This document shows, one piece after another, positions 35,882-44,058 of a stretch of 64,000 nucleotides of DNA. Both the position numbers and the translations under genes were made by a program. Numbering within the stretch: position 1 is the stretch's first letter; each line of letters starts with the position of its first letter. Where the stretch lies: positions 1,364,001-1,428,000 of the forward strand of contig JADJQR010000001.1 of assembly GCA_016712675.1 (NCBI GenBank), in the 5' to 3' direction. The notes beneath the pieces were generated by a model. It had not been told where the DNA came from and ran no database searches. It worked only from the letters and a program-made list of their open reading frames with translations. Source of the DNA: a bacterium (GTDB lineage: Bacteria; Krumholzibacteriota; Krumholzibacteriia; LZORAL124-64-63).

Positions 35882-36837
35882 GCGCGAGCGCCGGCGCCCG
35901 TGCCTTCCTGGCGGGTCTCATCGACTACGCGGGCCTGTTCCCGCCGGCGGCCCTGCCGCTGGGCCCGGCGCTGGCGGAGTACGCCCGGCACCGCGCCGGT
36001 CCCGACGCGTGGATGCTGGGCCGGTTCATCGCGCCGGCGTCGCGGCTCGAGGCCCTGGCGGCGGCCCTCGCGGCCGATCCCGCGCTCGGCGGGCGTGAAC
36101 CCTGGCACCTGACCGTGCTCGTGGGTGGCGGCGCGGATCTGGCCGCGGCCCTGGCGGCGCTGCCGGCGCAAGCCGACGGCGTGGCCGCCTGCGAACAGGG
36201 TGGGCCGCGTGGCCTGTCCGTCGAGGGGCTCGAGGCGCCGCTGCCGCCGGGCGCGGGCGCGGCGACGAAGCTGGCCGAGGCGCTGGCCGAGGAGGGGCTC
36301 GGCGGGCGCGATCTCTACCTCGAGGTGCCGGCCGGGGTCGCCGTCGACCAGGCCCTGGCGGACATCCGGGCCTGCGCCGCGCGGCTGTCCGGGCCGCAGG
36401 GCGCCTTCCCGGTCCTGGGCGTCAAGCTCCGCTGCGGAGGCCTGGCGCCCGAGGCGTTCCCGGCTCCCGAGCGTGTCGCCGCCGTGCTGGCGGGTTGTGC
36501 GCGCGGGGCCCTGCCGCTCAAGTTCACCGCGGGCCTGCACCACCCTGTGCGGCACCAGTCCGGATCGCCGCCGGTGACGATGCACGGTTTCCTGAACGTC
36601 ATCGGCGCCGCGCTGCTGGCGGGAGCGGGCGTCGCGGACGAGGACCGTCTGGTCGCTTGCCTGCGCGAGACCGAGGCCGCAGCTTTCCGCCTGGACGAGG
36701 ACGGCTTCGCCTGGCGCGACCTGCGCCTTGCTCCCGCTGCGGTGGCGCGTGCCCGCGCGGCCGGCGTGGCCGGCTTCGGCAGTTGTTCGTTCGACGAACC
36801 GAGGCAGGACCTGGCCGCGCTCGGCCTGCTTCCCTGA
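35878..36837 (+). CDS. Conserved protein of unknown function inside the homogentisate operon
   Basis: 319 residues, GTG start overlapping the hmgA stop. There is no signal peptide or membrane segment, so it is cytoplasmic. I recognise no characterised family. The N-terminus LAGLIDYAGLFPPAALPLGPALAEYARHR and later LGRFIAPASRL, GVKLRCGG and LPLKFTAGLHHPVRH are motif-like. The Lys- and His-bearing strand ends and the alternating helix/strand pattern suggest a TIM-barrel-like enzyme. Cysteines are present but form no obvious metal cluster. It lies exactly between hmgA and fahA, where the pathway needs maleylacetoacetate isomerase, and no glutathione-S-transferase-like MaiA is present. A replacement isomerase or an accessory role are both possible; nothing in the sequence proves either. 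Confidence 0.8.
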   Translation: MSASAGARAFLAGLIDYAGLFPPAALPLGPALAEYARHRAGPDAWMLGRFIAPASRLEALAAALAADPALGGREPWHLTVLVGGGADLAAALAALPAQADGVAACEQGGPRGLSVEGLEAPLPPGAGAATKLAEALAEEGLGGRDLYLEVPAGVAVDQALADIRACAARLSGPQGAFPVLGVKLRCGGLAPEAFPAPERVAAVLAGCARGALPLKFTAGLHHPVRHQSGSPPVTMHGFLNVIGAALLAGAGVADEDRLVACLRETEAAAFRLDEDGFAWRDLRLAPAAVARARAAGVAGFGSCSFDEPRQDLAALGLLP

Positions 36838-36858
36838 ACCACCCGAAAGGACCGCGCC

Positions 36859-38157
36859 ATGGACCCGACCGTCGACCCGCGGGCGAAGTCGTTCGTGCCG
36901 GTCGCCGCCGACTCGCACTTCCCGCTGCAGAATCTGCCCTATGGCGTCTTCAGCCCTCGCGGCCACGACACGCCGAGGGTGGGTGTCCGCATCGGGGACA
37001 TGGTGCTCGATCTCGCGGTGATCCAGGACGACGGCCTGCTCGACGAGGCCGAACTGCCCGACGGCGTCTTCGCCTGCCCGTGGCTCAACCCGTTCATGGG
37101 GCTGCCGGTGCCGCAGCGGCGCCTGGTGCGCGACCGCCTGCACCGGTTGCTCAACGTCGATGAGCCTGCGCTTCGCGATGATCGTGACCTGCGCGCCCGC
37201 GCCCTGCGTCCGCTGGCGGCCTGCGACCTGCACATGCCCGTGGGCGTGCCCGACTATACGGATTTCTACTCGTCGCGCGAGCACGCCACCAACGTCGGCA
37301 TCATGTTCCGCGGCGCCGAGAACGCCCTGATGCCGAATTGGCTGCACCTGCCGGTCGGCTACCACGGACGAGCCAGCTCGCTCGTCGTGTCGGGCCAGCC
37401 GGTCATCCGCCCGCAGGGGCAGACGCAGCCCGTTGAAGGCGCGCCGCCCGTATTCGGGCCCTCGCGACTGCTCGACTTCGAACTGGAGATGGGGTTCTTC
37501 ATCGGCTCGGGCAACCCGCTCGGCGAGCCGGTGCCGGTCGGCCGGTCCGACGAGCACATCTTCGGCCTCGTGCTCGTCAACGACTGGTCGGCCCGCGACA
37601 TCCAGAAGTGGGAGTACCAGCCGCTGGGCCCGTTCAATGCCAAGAATTTCGCGACCAGCGTCTCGCCGTGGGTGGTTACGCTGGAGGCCCTGGCGCCGTT
37701 TCGCTGCGATGCACCCGGGCAGGACCCGGCGCCGCTGCCGTACTTGACGGAGCCTGACCGGCACACGTACGACATCCGGCTCGAGGTGCACCTGCAGGCG
37801 GCCGGCGAACTGCAGGCGCGGCGCATCTGTGCCAGCAACTTCCGCTACCTCTACTGGACCATGGCGCAGCAGCTGGCACACCACACCATCACGGGCTGCA
37901 ACCTGAACACCGGCGACCTGCTGGCCTCCGGGACGATCAGCGGCCCGGATGCCGACAGCTATGGCTCGCTGCTGGAACTCACCTGGCGCGGCACGAAGCC
38001 GCTGCTGACGGCCGAGGGTGCCGAGCGCCGGTTCCTGGCCGACGGCGACAGCGTCACCATGGCTGCCTGGTGCCAGGGCGACGGCTACCGCGTGGGCTTC
38101 GGCGAGGTGACCGGGACGATCCTGCCGGCCCGGCCGCTGCCGCCGCCCGGGCGCTGA
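36859..38157 (+). CDS. fahA: Fumarylacetoacetase
   Basis: 432 residues with the full two-domain FAH layout: the N-terminal SH3-like part (DSHFPLQNLPYGVFSPR) and the catalytic mixed-beta domain. Key parts are DYTDFYSSREHATNVG (metal Asp and catalytic His), LDFELEMGFFIG (metal Glu) and FGLVLVNDWSARDIQKWEYQPLGPF (metal Asp). It splits fumarylacetoacetate into fumarate and acetoacetate. ATG 36859 follows GAAAGGACC. The stop overlaps the next ATG (TGATG), linking production of acetoacetate to its activation. Confidence 0.96.
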   Translation: MDPTVDPRAKSFVPVAADSHFPLQNLPYGVFSPRGHDTPRVGVRIGDMVLDLAVIQDDGLLDEAELPDGVFACPWLNPFMGLPVPQRRLVRDRLHRLLNVDEPALRDDRDLRARALRPLAACDLHMPVGVPDYTDFYSSREHATNVGIMFRGAENALMPNWLHLPVGYHGRASSLVVSGQPVIRPQGQTQPVEGAPPVFGPSRLLDFELEMGFFIGSGNPLGEPVPVGRSDEHIFGLVLVNDWSARDIQKWEYQPLGPFNAKNFATSVSPWVVTLEALAPFRCDAPGQDPAPLPYLTEPDRHTYDIRLEVHLQAAGELQARRICASNFRYLYWTMAQQLAHHTITGCNLNTGDLLASGTISGPDADSYGSLLELTWRGTKPLLTAEGAERRFLADGDSVTMAAWCQGDGYRVGFGEVTGTILPARPLPPPGR

Positions 38158-40112
38158 TGGGGCGGCCGGTCGGGGAGATCCTCTGGCGCCCGCGACCGGA
38201 CCGCGTTGCGGCCGCGTGCGTGACCGCGTTCGCCGCGGCGGCGACGCGGCGCGCCGGGTTCGCCGGCGGCGACCACGAGGCGCTGTGGGCCTGGTCCGTC
38301 GCCCGCCCGGAATCGTTCTGGCGCCTGGTCTGGGAGGAATGCGGCCTGGTCGGTGACGGCCCCGGCGACATCATCCTGGCCGATGGCGATCGCATGCCCG
38401 GCGCGCGCTGGTTCCCGACCGCACGTCTCAACTACGCGGAGAACCTGCTGCAGGGGCCGGACGCCGACGAGGTCCTCGTCTTCCGCGAGGAGGGGGGGCG
38501 CAGCGCGCGCCTGGCGCGCGGCCAGCTGCGGTCGCTGGTCGCTGCCGCCGCCTCGGCGCTGGCGGCCGAGGGCGTGCGCCCGGGTGACCGCGTGGCCGGC
38601 TACCTGCCGAACGTGCCCGAGACGGTCGTCGCCATGCTGGGGGCCGCCAGCCTCGGCGCCGTGTGGACCAGCTGCTCGCCCGACTTCGGCCGCGCCGGGG
38701 TCCTGGACCGCTTCGGGCAGGTCGCCCCGACCGTGCTCGTGGCCGGCGACGGCTACCGCTACGGGGGCAAGGGCCACGAACGGTTGGCGGCAGCGGCGGA
38801 CCTGCGCGCGGCCCTGCCGTCGGTGCGCCGGCTCGTGGTGGTGCCGGTGCTGGCGGCACGGCCAGCCCTGCCCGACGGCGCCGTGGCGTGGGACGACTGG
38901 CTGCGACCGCACCTGGGCGCACCGGCTGCCTGGTCGCGGCAACCGTTCGATCATCCCCTGTTCATCATGTACTCCTCCGGCACGACGGGGCTGCCCAAGT
39001 GCATGGTCCACTCGGCGGGCGGCACGCTGCTGCAGCATGCGAAGGAGCACCGGCTGCACTGCGACCTGGGCCCGGGCGACCGGTTCTTCTATTTCACGAC
39101 CTGCGGCTGGATGATGTGGAACTGGCTCGTCTCGGGGCTGGCCACCGGCGCCGCGATCATGCTCTACGACGGCCATCCGCTGCAGCCTGTGCAGACGGTG
39201 TGGGACTACGCGCGCGACGAACGATTCACGGTGCTGGGCACCAGCGCCAAGTGGCTGGCCGCCTGTGCGAAGCTCGGGCTCTGCCCGCGGCGCACGCACG
39301 GGCTGGCGGCGCTGCGCGCGGTGCTCTCCACGGGTTCGCCGCTGTTGCCGGAGACCTTCGACTGGGTGTACGAAGACGTCGGTGCCGACCTCCAGCTCAG
39401 TTCCATCTCGGGCGGCACCGACATCATCTCCTGCTTCGCGCTGGGCAGCCCCGTGCTGCCGGTGCGGCGCGGCGAGCTGCAGACCCGCGGCCTGGGCATG
39501 GCCGTCGAGGTGAGGGACGAATCGGGACGGCCCCTGCCCGCCGGGCGCGGGGAACTGGCCTGCGCGCGTCCGTTCCCGTCGATGCCCACCGGCTTCTGGG
39601 ACGATCCCGATGGCCGCCGCTACCACCAGGCGTACTTCGCGCGCTTTGACGGCATCTGGTGCCACGGCGACTTCGCGGAGCTCACTGACTCGGGCGGGCT
39701 CGTGATCCACGGCCGCTCGGACACGGTGCTCAATCCCGGCGGCGTGCGCATCGGGACGGCGGAGATCTATCGCGTCGTCGAACGAGCGCCGGAGGTTGCC
39801 GAGTGCGTCGCGGTCGGCGTCGATGTGGGAGGGGACCAGAGGATCGCGCTGTTCGTCGTACTCCGCGACGGCCTGGTCCTGTCACCGGAGCTCGTTGCCC
39901 GCCTCAAGGCCGACCTGCGACGGGAGGAATCGCCGCGGCACGTGCCGGCCTGGATCGTCCAGGCGCCCGCCATCCCGCGCACCATCAGCGGCAAGATCGT
40001 GGAGAAGGCGGTGGCCCTGGCGCTGGCGGGGCTGCCGGTGGACAACCTCGACGCGCTGGCCGACCCGACCGCGCTGGAGTGGTTCCGCCGGCCCGGCCTG
40101 CTGAACACCTGA
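38157..40112 (+). CDS. Acetoacetyl-CoA synthetase
   Basis: 651 residues, an ANL-superfamily ligase of the AacS type. It has the start GEILWRPRPDRV (WxPs..), FWRLVWEE, the ATP loop MYSSGTTGLPKCMVHSAGG, SISGGTDIISCF, the hinge region IHGRSDTVLNPGGVRIGTAEIY and the C-terminal catalytic lysine in PRTISGKIVEKAV. It activates acetoacetate, the fahA product, to acetoacetyl-CoA, which thiolase can cleave to acetyl-CoA. The operon thus ends in central metabolism. ATG 38157 overlaps the fahA stop. The stop is 22 bases from the convergent receiver gene. Confidence 0.93.
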   Translation: MGRPVGEILWRPRPDRVAAACVTAFAAAATRRAGFAGGDHEALWAWSVARPESFWRLVWEECGLVGDGPGDIILADGDRMPGARWFPTARLNYAENLLQGPDADEVLVFREEGGRSARLARGQLRSLVAAAASALAAEGVRPGDRVAGYLPNVPETVVAMLGAASLGAVWTSCSPDFGRAGVLDRFGQVAPTVLVAGDGYRYGGKGHERLAAAADLRAALPSVRRLVVVPVLAARPALPDGAVAWDDWLRPHLGAPAAWSRQPFDHPLFIMYSSGTTGLPKCMVHSAGGTLLQHAKEHRLHCDLGPGDRFFYFTTCGWMMWNWLVSGLATGAAIMLYDGHPLQPVQTVWDYARDERFTVLGTSAKWLAACAKLGLCPRRTHGLAALRAVLSTGSPLLPETFDWVYEDVGADLQLSSISGGTDIISCFALGSPVLPVRRGELQTRGLGMAVEVRDESGRPLPAGRGELACARPFPSMPTGFWDDPDGRRYHQAYFARFDGIWCHGDFAELTDSGGLVIHGRSDTVLNPGGVRIGTAEIYRVVERAPEVAECVAVGVDVGGDQRIALFVVLRDGLVLSPELVARLKADLRREESPRHVPAWIVQAPAIPRTISGKIVEKAVALALAGLPVDNLDALADPTALEWFRRPGLLNT

Positions 40113-40133
40113 GCGCGACGCGCAGCGGACCCT

Positions 40134-40502
40134 TCAGCCGCGCAGCAGCTCCTGAACGGCCGCGACGATCGCTTCGTTGCTGAACGGCTTGCGCAGCGTG
40201 CGGTTGGCGCCCAGGAGCTGCGCCGAGTGCAGGTAGTTCTCCGGTTCGGCGCGCCCGCCGCCCGAGATAGCGATGAGCTTGAGGTGTGGGCGACCGCGAC
40301 GCAGGTCCATGATCGCCTCAATGCCGTCCTTCTCGGGCATGATGATGTCGGTGATCACCAGGTCGAAGGGCTGCGCCATGAAGGCGGTCACGCCCTGCTT
40401 GCCGTTGGCGGCGGTCGCGACCTCATGTCCCTCGCGGGTCAGCAGGCTGTCGAGCAGGTCCCTGACCTCCTCGTCGTCCTCGATGATCAGGATGCGGGCC
40501 AT
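40134..40502 (-). CDS. Single-domain response regulator
   Basis: 122 residues, one receiver domain. The acidic pair is in IIEDDEEVR (8-10), the phospho-acceptor is Asp52 in LVITDIIMPEKDG, with AISGGGR and TLRKPFS (conserved Lys) after it. There is no output domain, so it acts by protein contact. ATG 40502 (reverse strand) has a strong AAGGAGG. The hybrid kinase gene ends 43 bases upstream in the same direction, making that kinase the likely phosphodonor. Confidence 0.92.
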   Translation of the reverse strand: MARILIIEDDEEVRDLLDSLLTREGHEVATAANGKQGVTAFMAQPFDLVITDIIMPEKDGIEAIMDLRRGRPHLKLIAISGGGRAEPENYLHSAQLLGANRTLRKPFSNEAIVAAVQELLRG

Positions 40503-40545
40503 GGGCGAACCTCCTTCGGCAGTCTCGGCGGATCGGCGAGCGCTG

Positions 40546-42771
40546 TCAAGGCGTCGCCTCGGGTTCCGCGCCAACCCGGGCCCTGTCCAGCGCGCGCCGG
40601 ACCGCCAGGATCAGGGACTGGCCGAAGAACGGCTTCGTGACGACCTCGCGGAAGACCAGGGCGCCAGCCACGGCCGCGTCCGCCGGTTCGTCGAGTCCCG
40701 TGACCAGGACCACCGGGAGGTCGGGCCGCAGGGCGGCGACGCGCAACGCCAGTTCGCGACCGGTCAGGCCGGGCATGTACTGGTCGGTCACCACCACGTC
40801 GAAGCCGGACGGGTCGCGCGCCAGCCGTTCACAGGCCTGCAGGCCGTCCTGGGCGGTCTCGACCTCGAGCCCGGCCCGCCCCAGTAGCGTCACGGCCAGG
40901 TCGCGGATTTCGGGGTCGTCGTCGACGAAGAGCACGCGCCCGCGGCGCGAGGCCAACGACGACGCCGGCAACGTGTCCGCGGGTGCCGGCGGGTGTCCGT
41001 GGGCGTCCACGCGCGGCAGGTACACCGAGGCCACCGTGCCGCCGGTCGCGGGGCACTCGATGACCACGCGCCCGCCCAGCCCGGTCACCAGGCCGTGCAC
41101 CACCGAGAGGCCCAGGCCCGTGCCTTCGCCGACCGCACGCGTGGTGAAGAAGGGGTCGAACAGCCGGGCCCGGATCTCCTCGGCGATGCCCGGACCGGTG
41201 TCGCCGATCCGGAACGCGACGACCTCGCGGCCGCGCCAGTCGGCAGGGAACCGGGCGTCGGTCGCGTTCACCCGCCACGGTGCCGCGGCCAGCGTCAGCG
41301 TGCCTCCGCGGGAATCCATCGCCTGCGCCGCATTCGCAGCTAGGTTCGCTAGGGCCTGCCGCAGGTGTTCCGAACCGGCGCGCACGTGGCCGCAGTCGGG
41401 TGCAAACGACGTCACCACGCGCACGGAGTCCGGCTGGGTGGCCCGCAACTCGATCGCGAGATCCTCGAGCAACGGCAACGGGTCCAGGGGTGTCGCCTCC
41501 GCGTCGGCAGGGCGGGAGAAGTGCAGGATGCGCTGGACGAGGTCACGCCCGCGCACCGTGGCCCGCTGGACGCGATCGAGGTCGGTCGCCAGGCGCGCAG
41601 GGTCGTGGGCATCCTGGCGAGCCAGCGTCGAGAAGCCGAGGATGGCTTGAAGGATGTTGTTGAAATCGTGGGCGATGCCGCCGGCCATGACGCCGAGGGC
41701 CTGCATCTTCTGCGCCTGCGCCGCCTGCTTGTCGGCGGCCTCGGCTTCCAGGCGCGATTGCACGAGCGGGGCCAGGTCCGCCGCGATCCCCGCGATCGTG
41801 GCCGCGTCGTCGTCGCCGAAACCGCGGGTACGGCCGGCCACGGCGACCAGGCCGAACACGCGCTCACCACTGGCCAGGCGGACGGCCAGCAAGGGCAGGC
41901 GCGGCAGCCCCTGGTCCGGCGTCCCCTGGTCCGGTGTCCCCTGGTCCTGGCCTTCGGTCACCAGCGGGCCCTCGGCATCCAGCACGCGGCGCAGCGCGGC
42001 CGGCAGCGCGTCGGCATCCATCGTCGTCGTCGCGTGACGGGAGCCGTCGGCGCCGTTGCAGGCCAGTCGCAGGCGTCCCTGCTCGTCGAGCATGCCGACG
42101 CATGAACACGGCGCCTCCAGCAGTTCCTGGAGCATCGCCCCTAGGTCGCCAAGCAGCACGTCGCCGCGCGCGGCAAGGAACGCAGCGGCCATCCGCCCGC
42201 GCATCGCCAGTTGCTGTTCGACGCGCTTGCGCGCCGTAATGTCCCGCACCGTCCCGGCCAGGCGCAGCGGACACCCGGCCTCGTCGTGTGCCGCGCCCCG
42301 TCCCTGCTCGAGGACCCAGCGGCTGCTGCCGTCGGTCCGCTGCAGCCGCACTTCGCACGCGTACCCGGGCCCGCCCCGCCCGGAGCCCGCGCGTCGCGCC
42401 GCGTCGAGCCGTGCGCTGTCGTCCGGGTGCACCAGCGCCAGCCAAGCCTGACCGTGTTCGGGGCGGGCGTCGCCGTTGCCGACGGCGGCGTAGAAGGCCG
42501 GACTGGCGTCCAGGCGGCCGGTCGCCAGGTCCAGGTCGAAGATCCCGTAGCGGCCCGCTTCCACGACGGCGGCCAGGCGCTCGCGGTCGGCGACCAGGTC
42601 GCGGATCGTGGCCTCGTGCTCGGCCCTGGCCCGGCTCGCGGACCGTCGGCAGTGGAGAAGCCCGGCGCCGGCTGCGACCAGGCCGAGCACGAGCGCGACC
42701 TGGCCGAGGTCGGCCAGGCCGACGTCGAGCAGGGCGGCATCCGGCCGGATGAGCGCGTGGCGGGGAATCAT
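40546..42771 (-). CDS. Hybrid sensor histidine kinase (PAS-GAF-HisKA-HATPase-receiver)
   Basis: 741 residues; ATG 42771 follows GGAGGAG. One membrane helix (about 23-42), a PAS domain (about 60-185) and a GAF-like domain (about 190-345) come first. HisKA carries His368 in GGIAHDFNN, the NtrB/CckA-type box. HATPase has NLAANAAQAM, DTGPGI and GTGLGL. The receiver at the end has FVDDDPEIR, VVVTDQYMPG, and VTKPF. Inside the GAF-like domain the peptide GTPDQ is repeated, encoded by a 15-base tandem repeat (41908-41949). The stimulus is unknown. It is paired with the single receiver downstream. Confidence 0.9.
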   Translation of the reverse strand: MIPRHALIRPDAALLDVGLADLGQVALVLGLVAAGAGLLHCRRSASRARAEHEATIRDLVADRERLAAVVEAGRYGIFDLDLATGRLDASPAFYAAVGNGDARPEHGQAWLALVHPDDSARLDAARRAGSGRGGPGYACEVRLQRTDGSSRWVLEQGRGAAHDEAGCPLRLAGTVRDITARKRVEQQLAMRGRMAAAFLAARGDVLLGDLGAMLQELLEAPCSCVGMLDEQGRLRLACNGADGSRHATTTMDADALPAALRRVLDAEGPLVTEGQDQGTPDQGTPDQGLPRLPLLAVRLASGERVFGLVAVAGRTRGFGDDDAATIAGIAADLAPLVQSRLEAEAADKQAAQAQKMQALGVMAGGIAHDFNNILQAILGFSTLARQDAHDPARLATDLDRVQRATVRGRDLVQRILHFSRPADAEATPLDPLPLLEDLAIELRATQPDSVRVVTSFAPDCGHVRAGSEHLRQALANLAANAAQAMDSRGGTLTLAAAPWRVNATDARFPADWRGREVVAFRIGDTGPGIAEEIRARLFDPFFTTRAVGEGTGLGLSVVHGLVTGLGGRVVIECPATGGTVASVYLPRVDAHGHPPAPADTLPASSLASRRGRVLFVDDDPEIRDLAVTLLGRAGLEVETAQDGLQACERLARDPSGFDVVVTDQYMPGLTGRELALRVAALRPDLPVVLVTGLDEPADAAVAGALVFREVVTKPFFGQSLILAVRRALDRARVGAEPEATP
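41908..41949 (-). repeat. 15-base tandem repeat, about 2.8 copies, inside the hybrid kinase gene
   Basis: The forward strand shows CCCCTGGTCCGG(C/T)GT twice and then a partial, diverged third copy. It encodes the repeated peptide DQGTP and keeps the frame, so copy-number change would alter the length of a loop without breaking the gene. Confidence 0.75.
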
Positions 42772-42802
42772 GCGGCATCTCCTCCGGCGACCAGCATAGG
42801 GT

Positions 42803-42840
42803 GCGCGGGCGCCAACGGTCAACGCCGTCGACGCCCGCGC
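42803..42840 (-). terminator. Hairpin terminator after the metK / PLP-enzyme pair
   Basis: A 9-bp stem GCGCGGGCG/CGCCCGCGC enclosing a smaller ACGG/CCGT stem, just after the reverse-strand stop at 42847. Confidence 0.55.
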
Positions 42841-42846
42841 CGCCCT

Positions 42847-44058
42847 TCACGCCAGCGCCAGGGCCTGCCGGAGGTCGGCGATGATGTCCTCGACGTTCTC
42901 GAGCCCGACCGACAGCCGCACCATCGCGGGGTGGATGCCCACTTTCAGCAGCTCGGCCTCGGAGTAGGTCGAGTGGGTCATGGTCGCCGGGTGCTCGATC
43001 AGGGTGTCGACGTCACCCAGGCTCACCGCCAGCGTGCACAGCTTGACGTTGTCCATCACCACGCGACCGGCCTCGCGGCCGCCCTTGACCAGGAAGCTGA
43101 TCATCCCGCCGGGGCCGCGCTGCTGGCGCCGGTACAGCTCGTACTGAGGATGGGTCTTCAGCCCGGGGAAGATCACCTGGTCCACCTTGGGGTGGAAGCT
43201 GAGGAACTGCGCGACCTCCATCGCATTGGCCATGTGCCGGTCCATGCGCACCGGCAGTGTCTTGAGGCCCCGCAGCAGCAGCCAGGCGTTGAAGGGGGAG
43301 ATGCAGCCGCCCACGTCGCGCAGGATCTCCATGCGCGCCCGCATCATCCAGTCGGCCTTGCCCACGAGGATGCCTGCCACCGTGTCGCCGTGCCCGCCGA
43401 TGTACTTGGTCGCCGAGTGCAGGACGATGTCCGCGCCCAGGGCGAGCGGGTTCTGCAGGTACGGCGTGCAGAACGTGTTGTCGACCAGCACCGGCACGCC
43501 GCGCTTGCGCGCGATGGCTGCCACCGCCGCGATGTCCGTCAGCACCAGCGTCGGGTTCGCGGGCGACTCGAGGTAGACCAGCTTCGTCTTCCTGGTGATG
43601 GCGCGCGCGAAGTTGTCGGGGTCGGCGGCCGGCACCTCGGTGACCGTGATGCCCATCCGCGGCAGTGTCTGCGTGAACAGCTGGTGGGTGCCGCCATACA
43701 GGGTGTCGCCCGCCACGATGTGGTCGCCGGCCTGGCAGCAGGTCAGCACGGCCGTGGTGGCGGCCGCCATGCCGCTGGCCAGGGCCAGGGCGGCCTCGCC
43801 CTGCTCCAGGTAGGCCATCTCGACCTCGAGTGCCGTCTGCGTGGGGTTGCCCAGACGCGTGTAGACGTAGCTCGGATCCTCGCCGCGGAACACGGCGGCG
43901 CCGTGCTCTGCATTCTCGAAGGCGAAGGTCGAGCTCTGGAAGATGGGCGTGCTCACGGCGCGGATCGGCCGGCCGACCTCGTGCTTGTCCAGGTGCTTCT
44001 TGCCGTGGATGCACAGCGTGGCGAACCCCGGGCCCTCCGGGCGTCCTTCGTCGTTCAT
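42847..44058 (-). CDS. Cys/Met-metabolism PLP enzyme (cystathionine/methionine gamma-lyase or synthase type)
   Basis: 403 residues. The fold-type I enzyme has YVYTRLGNPT, ASGMAAATTAVL, GDTLYGGTHQLF, VDNTFCTPYLQNPLALGADIVLHSATKYIGGHGD (PLP lysine in SATKY) and the tail HPATMTHSTYSEAE. The residue that is Cys in methionine gamma-lyases (YGCT) is Gly here, so cystathionine gamma-lyase, gamma-synthase or O-acetylhomoserine sulfhydrylase are also possible. It overlaps the metK stop by four bases, so it is coupled to S-adenosylmethionine synthesis, and methionine-related turnover is likely. Confidence 0.9.
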   Translation of the reverse strand: MNDEGRPEGPGFATLCIHGKKHLDKHEVGRPIRAVSTPIFQSSTFAFENAEHGAAVFRGEDPSYVYTRLGNPTQTALEVEMAYLEQGEAALALASGMAAATTAVLTCCQAGDHIVAGDTLYGGTHQLFTQTLPRMGITVTEVPAADPDNFARAITRKTKLVYLESPANPTLVLTDIAAVAAIARKRGVPVLVDNTFCTPYLQNPLALGADIVLHSATKYIGGHGDTVAGILVGKADWMMRARMEILRDVGGCISPFNAWLLLRGLKTLPVRMDRHMANAMEVAQFLSFHPKVDQVIFPGLKTHPQYELYRRQQRGPGGMISFLVKGGREAGRVVMDNVKLCTLAVSLGDVDTLIEHPATMTHSTYSEAELLKVGIHPAMVRLSVGLENVEDIIADLRQALALA

